Of a stretch of DNA of 64,000 nucleotides, positions 30,334-40,970 are shown one piece after another. Both the position numbers and the translations under genes were made by a program. The stretch comes from Isotricha intestinalis (lineage: Eukaryota; Ciliophora; Litostomatea; Vestibuliferida; Isotrichidae). Under the pieces are notes generated by a model. It saw only the letters and a program-made list of their open reading frames with translations. It had not been told where the DNA came from and searched no databases. Within the stretch, counting starts at the first letter, position 1. Every line of letters begins with the position of its first letter. The stretch spans positions 1 through 64,000 of the forward strand of contig JAJJLU010003495.1 in the NCBI GenBank assembly GCA_023807065.1. Direction: 5' to 3'.

Positions 30334-31701
30334 TTATATTATATTTAATTTTTTTATATCCAATCTGTTTATTGTTTTTTTTTGCGGAAAAACTTTCAAT
30401 AAGTTTTTATTTATTCTTATTGGAGAAACTCTTGATGAATTATATATTATTTTTGCTTTGAATTTTTCTTCTTTTTTTAAACTAAAACCATTTTTTTTTT
30501 CTTTATTCTTACTTCGACTTTTACTTTTTAAATATCTATCAGTTAAAGAATATTCATTTTTATTTTTTAAATTTTTTATTTTATTATAATTATTATTACT
30601 TTCTGTTTTTAAATTAGGTAATTTTTTAAAAGAATTATTTGATGATAAAGATATTTTTGTTGAAAAATACGAATTAATAGTTTTTTTATTATTTAATATA
30701 TTTAATATTTTCTCTTGATTATTATTATTTAAATTAAAATTCCTATTTTTTCTATTTTTAACTATCATTTTTTTTAAATATTCAGCATTTTTAATCCTTA
30801 ATTTAACACTTTTATCAAATTTTTGAATATTAAATTTTTTAGTTAATTTATTAGATAAATTCCTTATAAGAGATTTAATTGTACTATCATAAGAATTAGA
30901 AAATAAATAATTATGATTTCTTGTTTGAAAAACTCTTGTTGTTAATATTTGTTTATTATCTAATTTATTATTATTATTAATATTATTATTATAATTTAAT
31001 AATATTTCATCTGGTGAAAAAGTAGAAATATTAAAAGATTGAGAAATTTTTTTTTGATGATATTCATATTTATTTAAATTACTATTTTCTAATAAAGATT
31101 TTTGAAATATGATAATATTATTTTCTTTATTTTTTTTTTTATATTTTTTTTTCTCTTTTTTCTTTTCATTTCTTATTTCATTTTGATATCTATATTTTCT
31201 TCTATAATTTCTTATCATAACATCTTTACAATCTCCAATATGAAAAAAAATAGGATAAATATTTAAAATGTTATATATTTGATTATAGAACTTAATAAAT
31301 TTTTTTATTTTAATTTTAGATTCTTTAATAGAATAAAATCTTTTTAAACATTCTATTTCATCATTCCAAAATAATAAATCTTTAAAAACAGAAATTTCTC
31401 TAGATTTACCATCAAATATTAATCCATTTATTATATAATTATGAAATTGCTTTCTTGTTATATTATATTTAGATAAATTTACTTTTATTGTTTTATTGTT
31501 TAAATTTATTTTTTTAAATTTTGATATGTTTAATTGTTTTCTAAAAGATGAATTTGATAATTTTTTTAAAAAAAAGGAATTTTGAATTTTGTCTTTTAAA
31601 AATATTTTATTAAATATATTATCAAATTTTAAATTAATTTGATTTCTTTTTCTTTTTTTATCATTATTAATATAATTTGAAAAATTATTCGATTTTTCCA
31701 T
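30334..31701 (-). CDS. Basic Asn/Lys-rich protein, unrecognised
   Basis: A 455-residue, strongly basic protein. The first 170 residues have some hydrophobic pattern (for example FKDLLFWNDEIECLKRFYSIKESKIKIKKF) and might fold. The remainder has long Lys/Arg runs (about 175-195) and Asn/Ser-rich linkers. Several Lys/Arg clusters could be nuclear localisation signals. No catalytic motif is visible. Its ATG follows a typical A/T-rich leader and it is separated from the next gene by 79 bp. Confidence 0.5.
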   Translation of the reverse strand: MEKSNNFSNYINNDKKRKRNQINLKFDNIFNKIFLKDKIQNSFFLKKLSNSSFRKQLNISKFKKINLNNKTIKVNLSKYNITRKQFHNYIINGLIFDGKSREISVFKDLLFWNDEIECLKRFYSIKESKIKIKKFIKFYNQIYNILNIYPIFFHIGDCKDVMIRNYRRKYRYQNEIRNEKKKEKKKYKKKNKENNIIIFQKSLLENSNLNKYEYHQKKISQSFNISTFSPDEILLNYNNNINNNNKLDNKQILTTRVFQTRNHNYLFSNSYDSTIKSLIRNLSNKLTKKFNIQKFDKSVKLRIKNAEYLKKMIVKNRKNRNFNLNNNNQEKILNILNNKKTINSYFSTKISLSSNNSFKKLPNLKTESNNNYNKIKNLKNKNEYSLTDRYLKSKSRSKNKEKKNGFSLKKEEKFKAKIIYNSSRVSPIRINKNLLKVFPQKKTINRLDIKKLNII

Positions 31702-31944
31702 TTATTTAATATTTTTTAAAATGAAGAAAAATAAATAAAAACTTATTATAATAATAAATAATAAAGAAAATAAAAATCATTAATTTTAAAAATGTTAAAA
31801 TTATAATAAATTGATTTATAGAATTATACAATTTTAATAGATGAATATACTAATAATAATTTAATTAATAATTTATTTAAATTTTTTTATATATATAAAC
31901 ATAATTATTTGGTTATTATAATATAAAATTTATTTAATTTTATA

Positions 31945-32877
31945 TTATTTCTTATCATATCTTTCACTTTCTTTATTAAGGAAATTCTCATATGAAAATG
32001 TAAACATATTTTTTAAAGTATCATCAAGACTTTCTTTTATTTTAGTCAAAAGTTCATTATTATCATAATCATTAACTTTTTTTTTTTCAAGATTCTCATA
32101 ATTATTATCTTTTAGAATAATATTTGAAAAATCGTTTTTTATTGTTTTATTATTATTATTATGAATGTTATTCTTACTTTGAGAAAGAAATAATTCTTTA
32201 TTAAAAGAATATTTATTTTTTGAAGAATGTATTGTTTTATTTTTATGAGAATTACTTTTATATTTTTTTATTTGAGAATTAATATTTTTTTGATTTGGAT
32301 GATAAGGAGATATATTAGAAATATTAATTTCATTTTTTAATAATTTAATTTGTGGTTTTGATTTATAAAAAGAAGGAGTTAATTCTAAATTATTTTTACT
32401 TTGATTATTTAAATTAAAATTATTATTAAATTGCTTAATACATTCATCTAATATTTTTTTTATTGAATTCGAAGGAGAATTTTTATTTTCTTTATTATTT
32501 TCTTTTAAATTATTTAAAAATTCCATTTTAAATTTTTCCTTTAATTCATCATAAATATTTTTTGCTAATAACATTTTAATATTTTCAAATAATAAAATAA
32601 CGGTTTTTTCATATGAATCAATTATCTTTTTTAAAGAGAATTTATTAAATATAGAATTTTTACCTATGTTTAATTTATTAATTGATATATTTGAATCAGT
32701 ATTATAATTATATATTGAAGTATTATTTACTTTTGATTTATACTGTGTTAAATTTAAGAAAATATTATTTTTTGAATTATTAATTGAAGTTTCTGTTTTA
32801 ATTCTTGAATGCATTTTTTTTGGTTTATATAAATTTTGATTTTTTTTGGAATACATTAATGAATAATTTGACTTCAT
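31945..32877 (-). CDS. Asn/Ser/Lys-rich protein, unrecognised
   Basis: A 310-residue protein with no recognised domain. Residues about 85-125 and 270-305 are amphipathic helices; the rest is Asn/Ser/Lys-rich and probably disordered. It is divergent from the large BEACH gene, with only about 114 bp between the two ATGs, so both promoters must lie in 32878-32991. Confidence 0.5.
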   Translation of the reverse strand: MKSNYSLMYSKKNQNLYKPKKMHSRIKTETSINNSKNNIFLNLTQYKSKVNNTSIYNYNTDSNISINKLNIGKNSIFNKFSLKKIIDSYEKTVILLFENIKMLLAKNIYDELKEKFKMEFLNNLKENNKENKNSPSNSIKKILDECIKQFNNNFNLNNQSKNNLELTPSFYKSKPQIKLLKNEINISNISPYHPNQKNINSQIKKYKSNSHKNKTIHSSKNKYSFNKELFLSQSKNNIHNNNNKTIKNDFSNIILKDNNYENLEKKKVNDYDNNELLTKIKESLDDTLKNMFTFSYENFLNKESERYDKK

Positions 32878-32991
32878 TTTTAATTATAAATTAAATATTT
32901 TAAACTTTAAATTATAAAATCAAGATTTAAAATTTTATGACAACAAAATATATCATATTTATATAATTATTAATTAATATTTAAACAATAA

Positions 32992-35900
32992 ATGGAAGAA
33001 GAAATAAATAATAAATTTAAAGAAATATTTTATAGTGATGAAGAAGGGAATTATTATCCTTTATTTAAAGAAAATAGTTTAGAAAAAATAGTAAATTTAT
33101 ATAAAGAAATAAAAGAAACAAATAATTCAAATTTAATTTTAGAAGAAATTACATTTATATATAATATAATATTAAAAAATATTGATATTGCAATAATATT
33201 AGAATCTTCCCCTTCAATTAAAATAGAAAAAGAAATTAGTTTTATTGAACTTTTATGTGAAATTTATGTTAAATTTCCTTCTGAAAAAAAATTACAAGAA
33301 AAAATTTTAGAAATATTAAAATTTCTAATTAATAATATTTCAATTAAGCCAAATTCTTATTTTTATCTTTTAAGAAGTACAGTAAATATAATAAAAAATC
33401 CAACAATAGAATCATTTAATAATTATATTGATTTACTTGAAGTCTTTTATCCTAAAAATGAAAAAGAGGAAAAAAGTGAAAAAAAAGATAAATATTTTTA
33501 TTTTTATAATAAATTAGAAAGTGGAATTCAAGTTAATAATAATATTATAATTGAAAAAGGATTTGCTTTTAAATTTTGGTTTTATTTAGAAAAATATCAT
33601 AAAAATAAAAACTCAAGTTTAATAAAAATTACCATAGGTGAAGATATATATAAATTAAATTTAAATGAAAAAGAAATAAATATTATAATAAATGATGAAA
33701 TACAAGAAGAATTAAATTACAAAATAAATGAAGAAGAATGGAATAATATAGTTTTTGGAATAACGAAAACAACATCAAACAATATAATATTATTTTCTTA
33801 TAAAAAAGAAGACGAAAAAAAAAAAACAAAAATAAAAGGATTACCAATAGAAATAGAAAACATACATTTAAATTCAATTATTTTTTTTGAAAATTTCATA
33901 GGAAAAGTATCTTCAATAATATTATATAATGATTTAAATTATGGAGTTTTTGATTATTTTAAAGATGATGAATTTAAACAACCAAATAAATTATTATTTA
34001 ATAGTGATTTTAATAAAACAATTTATTCTTGTTTTTCTCCTCAAACATTAGATTTAGATAGAATGGAAATTGAAGATCCAATAAATCATTATAATGCTTA
34101 TTATATTAAATCAAATAATTTTCATTTAAATTATGCTCATATTATTCATAAGAAAAAAAATAATTTATATAATTATTTTGGCCTTGGTAATTTTTTTCCT
34201 CTTTTTGATTTTATTTATGATAAATATAATAATGAAAATGGAGTTTCTTTATTTAATAGATTATTTAATATTATTATTTTAAGAATAAATGAGTTGCAAG
34301 AAAGTTCAAAAAATCAATTTTTTAAAAATTTCAGTTGTTTTCTTAAAAATTTAAATAAATGCTTTTTAGAAAATAATGAATGTTTAAATAACTTTTTATA
34401 TGATAATGTATTCTTATTTTCAAAGAGTAATATTAATGATAAAAAACCTCCTTTCTTAAATGATATACTATTTAATTATAAAATTATGATAAAATTTTCA
34501 GAGAAAGAACAAAGAAAGTTTTGGGATTTTATTTATGAAAAAATAAATGAATTATATACTGATAATTCTAATTCTTCAAATATTTTATATAAATTTTTAG
34601 ATTTAGAATATTTAAATTCTTTTTTTTTTCATGAATTTAAAAAAGATTTCAATATTAGTGAAAATCAAAATTTTATTAAAATTTTAAAATTAATTATGAC
34701 TCGTAATAAACATAATAAATATGATAATAATAAAGATAAATTATTCTTTTTTAGATTTTTATTAAATCCTAAAATTAGTTTTCAAAAAGTTGAATTTATT
34801 TTACTTTTATTTTTAAGTTTTATTAATGGAGAAGAAAAATTTCAAGATGATCAAATTACAAATATTATAAAATATTTTTTAACTAAAGAGTTTATCATTG
34901 ATTTATTTTTATTTTTCGTTCGTTATCCTATTAACATAAAAGAAATAATTATTCAAATTTTTAGATATTTAATGTTAAATTATTATGATATTGTTAATAA
35001 AACGAGTAATATACATAAAAATAATATTAAAGATATAATTGATAATTTCTTTTTAAATGAATATAATTTTTTTGAAAAAAAAGAAATAAAAAATGAAGAA
35101 ATAAAAAATGAAGAAATTAAAAATGAAGAAGAAGAAGATGTTATAAATACAAATATTAATAAAAATTTAATTAATGAACAAATAGAAAATAATAATAATA
35201 ATAATGAGAAACAAATATTAAAAATTGATTCAAAAGATAATCTTTCATTTTTAATAATAAATATATTTCATTTAACTTTCAGATGTATTATTTATGAATG
35301 GACTAATGATAATTTAGAATTTGAATATAAAGAAATAGAAAATTTTAATATTGAAAATGTTAAATTAACAATAGAAAAGTCTTTTAATAACATTTGTGAT
35401 TTAATTTTAAAAGAAAATAACGAAATATATTATAAATTATTTTTAAACAATAATTTTTTAAAAATTTTCGGAAAAATATATTTTGATAATTTCCTTTTAA
35501 TAAAAAAAGAAGATATAAATTTAACAAATTTAACAGAATTAATAGATAAAAAAGGAGAAAATGTAATAACAAAATTAAATAATGATATAATAATAAATAT
35601 AAAAATAATTCCATTTCAATATATTGCATTTTTAATATATTTAAATTATAAATTATTTAATGAAGATAAAGAAACTTCGTTTGCATTTTTAGATTATTTT
35701 TTTGAAAAAATAAAAATTTACGACAAAATAAAAAGTTATGAACAAGAAACAAAAGATAATTTTAATAAATTATTAAAGTATGCAGAAATAGAAAATTATA
35801 ATTATTCAGTTGATGATAGAATTTTTACTTTATCATCAAATCAATTAAAAAAATTTGTAGAATATTTAAAAAAAAGAGATGATTATTATTATATTCATAT

Positions 35901-38900
35901 ATGTAATAATTTAAAAAAAGGAATTGATACTTTAAAATATATATTTTATTATTCTATTTATTTAATTCATGAAGGTTTCATTAAAGAAAATTATCAAAAA
36001 ATTAATGAATATTTTACCTTTATTTTTTCTTTAATTTTATGTGAAATTCAACATAAATTTGATAACGGAGATATTGTATTTGAAAATTTAGAAAAAACTT
36101 ATGATTTCTTTTTTTTAAATTTCTTTAATTTTTATTATTTAAATCCTCAAAAACAAAAAGATTATATTAAAATATTTGCAAATATATTAAGACTTGCAAA
36201 ACTCATAAGAGAGCTTTATTTTTTAAATGGTTATTTTAAAATTTTTATTCAAAAAGACTGTAAAATTTATAATTCTTTTGAAAAATTTAAAATAATTGAA
36301 TTAAATACTACTCAAGATAATCCTAATAAAAACTATAATTTTTCTTTAAAAGATTTAAATGAAATTTTAAGTCAAAGTGATGATGATGTTAATTCAAATT
36401 TAATAAAAAAATTAGAAGCACAAAAGTCTTGTTATTTAAATATAATTTTAAATAATTTTTATAATGAACCTATTATAGAAGATGATAATAAATTAGTAAA
36501 TATTAAAAAAGTAATTGATTCAAATTATGAATCAAGAAAATTAGATTTTAAAAAAGAATATTTAGATGAAAAAAATAAAAATGAATATATTAATGCTATA
36601 ATGAATAATAAAATATATAGAAAATTAAAGAAATTTCTTCATTCATTTAATCAACCTTTCAGTGATTTTAATATATTTTATACAGAGGAAGGGAAAAAAA
36701 AATTAAAATATAAAATATTTAATCATGTAACTTCACAATTCATTCATCCTTTATTAACTCCTATATTTGATGTTACATATTATTTGCCTAAAGAATTTAA
36801 TCCTGAATCATTTAATGATAATTTAATTGATATATATCATTTAAATCTTCATTCTTTTCAATTTAAAGAAAAATTAAATTTTATTAATAATACATATAAA
36901 AATTGTTGTTTAGTAAAAATAACACATCATATAATTGGTTTTTTTAATGTTGAAAGAGATAAATTTGAATTTTTCGGTAAAAAATTATTAAAAACAAAAA
37001 GAACAAATGATCCACATTTTAACAAGAAAAAAGAAAAATGTTTCGGAAATTTATTAGATTCATATCATGAAAATGAAGACTATTATTTACAAATCAAAAT
37101 TTCAAATATACAATATGCAATAAAAAGAAATTATTATTATAGTGATATAGGATTAGAAATATATACAACATATAATAAGAATTATTTCTTTGTTTTTCAA
37201 GAAGAAAATTATATAGATCAATTGATTAAAACTATAAATAAACCAGAAATAAATATTGATGATATATATAATAAATGGTTTTACCAAAATAAAATTTCAA
37301 CTTTTGAATTTATTATGTACTTAAATGTGCTTGGAAATAGATCTTATAATGATATTACTCAATATCCTATCTTTCCTTGGATTTTTCCAAATCCAGTTTT
37401 AAATTTAGAAATAACAGAAATAAAAAAAGAATCTTCAAATAATAATAATAATAATCATAATAATTATCCAAATTTTAAATTATCTTTATTAGAAATAAAT
37501 AATGTAAGAGACTTAAGTAAACCAATGGGATTAATAGATTCAGATAATAAAAGTAATTTACGTAAAGAATCATATATAAATAATTATCAATCAATGATTT
37601 TAGATTTATGTACTATAAATACGTTTAAATATGAAGATGAAAGTCATTATAAAACTAATAACTTTTTTGATTGGCATAAAATTCCTTATTGTTTTGGAAG
37701 TCATTATTCAAATCAAGTTTATGTTTCTCATTATTTAATTAGATTATTTCCTTTCACTTTAACTTCTTTAGAAATTCAAAAATGGGAATTTGATTTACCT
37801 GAAAGATTATTTTTTAATTTAGAAAATAGTTATTATAATTCTATTAGAGAAAAAAGTGATGTTAGAGAATTAATACCTGAATTTTTTTATTTACCTGATT
37901 TATTTAATAATATTAATAATTTTAATTTTGGATATATTTTAAGCGATATTGATAGAAGTAAAATTAATATTAATAATGTTATTTTACCTGATTGGGCTAA
38001 AAATAGAAGTGATATTGTTGTTTATGTTTTAAGAGAATTATTAGAAGGAATTAATAAGGAAAAAATATTTGATTGGGTAAATTTAATTTTTGGAGAAAAT
38101 CAATTTGGAAATAATGCTGCAAATATATATAATATTTTTTTACCTTATTCTTATGAATATTGGGCTCATAAAAAAATCAATAATTTATGTCCTGATGATG
38201 ATATTAATGATATTAAAACTTATTTTGAATTAGGTGTTTGTCCTTCTCAATTATTTAAAAAGAAAAAAAATTATAAAAAAAAAAACACTAATTTAGAAAA
38301 TAAAGAAAATGAATTAGATATTGAAAATTGTGGAATTATATATGAGAAATTGATATGTAATGAAAATATTAAAGATGTTTATTTTATTATGTTTAATTCT
38401 TTAAATCAAAATATTCAATTTGTAAAAAAGGAAAATATAATAGAGAAAGATAAAAATAATAATATAATATATCAAATAAATTATTCAAATAATAAACTTT
38501 CTTCTTTTAAAAAATTACTTTGTGGTCAAATAAAAGATATATTTATTATAACTGGATTTTATAATGGTTTTGTTTTTATTTTTGGAAAAAATGAAAATGA
38601 AGAAATAAGGTCTAAAAATCCAATAATTAATTCAAGAGATATGAGTATGATAACAGCTTTAGAAATAAATAAAAAAGAAACAGAAATTTATTTAGGAACT
38701 AAAAAAGGAAGTATAATAATATATAGATATAAAAAAGAAAAAAAAGACAAAAATGAAAGTTTAATTTTCCATAGAATGATTCATAATAATATTAAAAGAA
38801 TAAATTATATTAATTCAAATGATAAATTAAATTTGTTTATTTCTTGTTCTGAAGATGGTTTTATTAATTTATATTTATATTTAACTTGTGAATTAATTGG

Positions 38901-39318
38901 TTCAATATATAATAAAGTTAAATGTGATTATGTTTTTTTATTTAATTCTCCTCTTCCTTCTTTTACTACTTTTTCTAATTCAAATTCTAAATTTAATTGT
39001 TATACTATTAATGGAAATGAAATTGATTTAAAAGATTTTGATATTCAAAATAAAATTATTGAAATACCAAATGAAAGAATTTATAGTCCTCTTATTATTA
39101 CTAATAAATTTAAAGATTATTTAATTTATATTTCTAATAGAAAAGAAATTGTTATTAGAAGAGCTCCTTATATGGAATATATTAGAAGTATATTTATTAA
39201 GTTTGATAATTTATTATTAACTTCAATAAAATATATAAATAATAATATTTATGTTGCTGTTACTTCAAAAGGCACTATATATATCAATAAATTAGTCCCT
39301 AAAAATATGATAAAATGA
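32992..39318 (+). CDS. BEACH/WD40 protein (neurobeachin/Lvs-like)
   Basis: A 2108-residue protein in one uninterrupted ORF ending in TGA. Order: helical N-terminus; a concanavalin-A/LamG-like domain about 180-325 (FKFWFYLEKY ... GKVSSIILYN); a long helical middle part; a PH-like domain about 1285-1410 (CLVKITHHIIGFFNVER); the BEACH domain about 1430-1765 (FEFIMYLNVLGNRSYNDITQYP, SHYSNQVYVSHYLIRLFPFT, VRELIPEFFYLPDLF and a GENQFGNNAAN end); and WD40-like repeats about 1800-2108. This is the architecture of neurobeachin/LRBA/LvsA proteins, large scaffolds for vesicle traffic, contractile vacuole and lysosome-related membranes. A 15-bp unit is repeated three times at 35083-35127 (Glu-Ile-Lys-Asn-Glu). 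It is the first gene in a four-gene plus-strand block. Confidence 0.93.
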   Translation: MEEEINNKFKEIFYSDEEGNYYPLFKENSLEKIVNLYKEIKETNNSNLILEEITFIYNIILKNIDIAIILESSPSIKIEKEISFIELLCEIYVKFPSEKKLQEKILEILKFLINNISIKPNSYFYLLRSTVNIIKNPTIESFNNYIDLLEVFYPKNEKEEKSEKKDKYFYFYNKLESGIQVNNNIIIEKGFAFKFWFYLEKYHKNKNSSLIKITIGEDIYKLNLNEKEINIIINDEIQEELNYKINEEEWNNIVFGITKTTSNNIILFSYKKEDEKKKTKIKGLPIEIENIHLNSIIFFENFIGKVSSIILYNDLNYGVFDYFKDDEFKQPNKLLFNSDFNKTIYSCFSPQTLDLDRMEIEDPINHYNAYYIKSNNFHLNYAHIIHKKKNNLYNYFGLGNFFPLFDFIYDKYNNENGVSLFNRLFNIIILRINELQESSKNQFFKNFSCFLKNLNKCFLENNECLNNFLYDNVFLFSKSNINDKKPPFLNDILFNYKIMIKFSEKEQRKFWDFIYEKINELYTDNSNSSNILYKFLDLEYLNSFFFHEFKKDFNISENQNFIKILKLIMTRNKHNKYDNNKDKLFFFRFLLNPKISFQKVEFILLLFLSFINGEEKFQDDQITNIIKYFLTKEFIIDLFLFFVRYPINIKEIIIQIFRYLMLNYYDIVNKTSNIHKNNIKDIIDNFFLNEYNFFEKKEIKNEEIKNEEIKNEEEEDVINTNINKNLINEQIENNNNNNEKQILKIDSKDNLSFLIINIFHLTFRCIIYEWTNDNLEFEYKEIENFNIENVKLTIEKSFNNICDLILKENNEIYYKLFLNNNFLKIFGKIYFDNFLLIKKEDINLTNLTELIDKKGENVITKLNNDIIINIKIIPFQYIAFLIYLNYKLFNEDKETSFAFLDYFFEKIKIYDKIKSYEQETKDNFNKLLKYAEIENYNYSVDDRIFTLSSNQLKKFVEYLKKRDDYYYIHICNNLKKGIDTLKYIFYYSIYLIHEGFIKENYQKINEYFTFIFSLILCEIQHKFDNGDIVFENLEKTYDFFFLNFFNFYYLNPQKQKDYIKIFANILRLAKLIRELYFLNGYFKIFIQKDCKIYNSFEKFKIIELNTTQDNPNKNYNFSLKDLNEILSQSDDDVNSNLIKKLEAQKSCYLNIILNNFYNEPIIEDDNKLVNIKKVIDSNYESRKLDFKKEYLDEKNKNEYINAIMNNKIYRKLKKFLHSFNQPFSDFNIFYTEEGKKKLKYKIFNHVTSQFIHPLLTPIFDVTYYLPKEFNPESFNDNLIDIYHLNLHSFQFKEKLNFINNTYKNCCLVKITHHIIGFFNVERDKFEFFGKKLLKTKRTNDPHFNKKKEKCFGNLLDSYHENEDYYLQIKISNIQYAIKRNYYYSDIGLEIYTTYNKNYFFVFQEENYIDQLIKTINKPEINIDDIYNKWFYQNKISTFEFIMYLNVLGNRSYNDITQYPIFPWIFPNPVLNLEITEIKKESSNNNNNNHNNYPNFKLSLLEINNVRDLSKPMGLIDSDNKSNLRKESYINNYQSMILDLCTINTFKYEDESHYKTNNFFDWHKIPYCFGSHYSNQVYVSHYLIRLFPFTLTSLEIQKWEFDLPERLFFNLENSYYNSIREKSDVRELIPEFFYLPDLFNNINNFNFGYILSDIDRSKININNVILPDWAKNRSDIVVYVLRELLEGINKEKIFDWVNLIFGENQFGNNAANIYNIFLPYSYEYWAHKKINNLCPDDDINDIKTYFELGVCPSQLFKKKKNYKKKNTNLENKENELDIENCGIIYEKLICNENIKDVYFIMFNSLNQNIQFVKKENIIEKDKNNNIIYQINYSNNKLSSFKKLLCGQIKDIFIITGFYNGFVFIFGKNENEEIRSKNPIINSRDMSMITALEINKKETEIYLGTKKGSIIIYRYKKEKKDKNESLIFHRMIHNNIKRINYINSNDKLNLFISCSEDGFINLYLYLTCELIGSIYNKVKCDYVFLFNSPLPSFTTFSNSNSKFNCYTINGNEIDLKDFDIQNKIIEIPNERIYSPLIITNKFKDYLIYISNRKEIVIRRAPYMEYIRSIFIKFDNLLLTSIKYINNNIYVAVTSKGTIYINKLVPKNMIK
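35083..35127. repeat. 15-bp tandem repeat within BEACH gene
   Basis: Three copies of GAAATAAAAAATGAA (the third has one change), encoding Glu-Ile-Lys-Asn-Glu. It is in frame, so length variation would not break the protein. Likely a site of slippage. Confidence 0.85.
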
Positions 39319-39618
39319 ATAATTATTTAAATTATTAATTAAATTTACTTAATACTACATTTAAATGTATTATATTTTATACTAAATTTTAAATAAATAT
39401 TCTTAGTTAATATACTTAAAATTATAATAGATCATAAAATACTCTTTTAACTGTTTTTAAATTATTTATATTATATTATTAAATTGAAAAGAAAAAAAAG
39501 ATTTTTCATTTGATTACCTAAAAATAATATTATAAATAATTGAAAGAAAAGAAAAATAAATAATTGTTAAAAATAAAAAAACAAATATTTTATTTTATTA
39601 ATATTATGAAATAAAAAA
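39319..39618. other. Intergenic spacer
   Basis: 300 bp between two plus-strand genes. A/T-rich, no coding frame, no recognisable element. Confidence 0.5.
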
Positions 39619-40446
39619 ATGGATGAAACAATAAGAAAAAAAGAAATATTAGAAATAATAGAATCATTTCTTTTGAAAGGAAATGAAAATATAATTGAAT
39701 TTTCAAATAAATTAAAAAATAAAATATTATCAAAAGTTTCAATAACAGACTTAATGAAATTAATAGAATCAACATTAAAAGAAAAAAAAATTTATTTTTT
39801 AAGACATGCTCAAGCAGAACATAATGTAAAAAAAGGATTAAATTCCATAAGAATTTATGATTCTTCTTTAACAGAAGAAGGAAAAAATCAAACTGAAAAA
39901 ATATTACTTTTATTAAAAGAATTGGATATTTCATTTGATTTAATATTTATTTCTCCTTTAAAAAGAGCTTTACAAACTTTTTATTGTATTGAAAAATATT
40001 TTACAAATAAAAATGATAAAGTAGAATATATTTGTACTGATTTAATAAGAGAAGCTTTAACTAATAAAGATAAAAATAAAGGAATGAATTTACAAAAATT
40101 AAAAGAATATATTGATTCAAATAATATTAATATGAATTTAAATTTTATTACTAAAGATTTTTGGTGGATTGATTCAGGAAAATTTGTAGAAAATCCTGAA
40201 CCTGAATTAAGAAAATTATTTAAAATTAGAATTAGAATTTTTCTTTTATGGATTATTTTTAGGTTTGAAAAAAATATTCTTTTAATTTCTCATAGTAAAG
40301 TTAATAGACTTTTAAATAATAAAGAAAAAGTTAAAAATTCAGAAATTATTGAATTAAAATATGAAAATATTTTTAATAATTGTGTAAAATATTTTAAAAA
40401 GGAATTAGAATTTAATGGTGATAAAAATATAAATAAAAATATTTAA
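39619..40446 (+). CDS. Histidine phosphatase (PGAM superfamily)
   Basis: A 275-residue protein of the histidine phosphatase (phosphoglycerate-mutase-like) clan. The phospho-acceptor motif is LRHAQAEHN, with Arg62 and His63. Arg116 lies in SPLKRALQT, an acidic Glu145 in REAL, and the second catalytic His is His225 in ISHSKVN. All four expected positions are filled, so the enzyme should be active. The first 55 residues are a helical extension not typical of the family. The substrate cannot be read from the sequence: members act on sugar phosphates, phosphoproteins or nucleotides. The motif RHAQ rather than RHGE is more like plant and protist phosphatases than glycolytic mutase. Confidence 0.85.
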   Translation: MDETIRKKEILEIIESFLLKGNENIIEFSNKLKNKILSKVSITDLMKLIESTLKEKKIYFLRHAQAEHNVKKGLNSIRIYDSSLTEEGKNQTEKILLLLKELDISFDLIFISPLKRALQTFYCIEKYFTNKNDKVEYICTDLIREALTNKDKNKGMNLQKLKEYIDSNNINMNLNFITKDFWWIDSGKFVENPEPELRKLFKIRIRIFLLWIIFRFEKNILLISHSKVNRLLNNKEKVKNSEIIELKYENIFNNCVKYFKKELEFNGDKNINKNI

Positions 40447-40970
40447 ATTTAAATATACTTAATCATTTATAATTATATAATTTATTCGTAGTTATTTAAA
40501 TAAATAAGATAATAATTAAAGAATTTATAAAATATCAGAAAAAAATTTATTTAATAAATTACTGTGTTATTTTAAAACTTAAGAACTTTAAAAACTTTAA
40601 TAAAATAATAAAGAATAATAAGTATAATAGTTTAAAATTATACTATGAAATTAATTTTATGTATTATTAAAAAATGATTTATTATTATTTTGAGTTTAAT
40701 ATTATTTCCAATTAATTTCGAACTATTACATATTAAATTTATTATTTTACTAAAATTTTTTTACATCACAAAATTATCACAACTTTAAACTTTTAAAGTA
40801 AAGTAACTCCAATTTTAATAAGCAATAATAATTTTTTCTTATTAACCGTATTATTTTTATATAAATATTTATTGAAGAAATAATTAAAAAAAACAAAATT
40901 TTCAAAAAAAAAAAATTTTCAAAAAAAAAAAAAATTCATTCTAACAAAAAAAAAATAAAAAATTAAAAAA
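40447..40970. other. Intergenic region with A-rich leader of the CDPK gene
   Basis: About 520 bp. Non-coding and A/T-rich. The last 110 bp are dominated by A runs interrupted by TTTTC (two TTTTC-plus-A-run units, then a related TTC, at 40910-40937). This could be a 5' UTR feature or simple slippage. No other element is recognised. Confidence 0.5.
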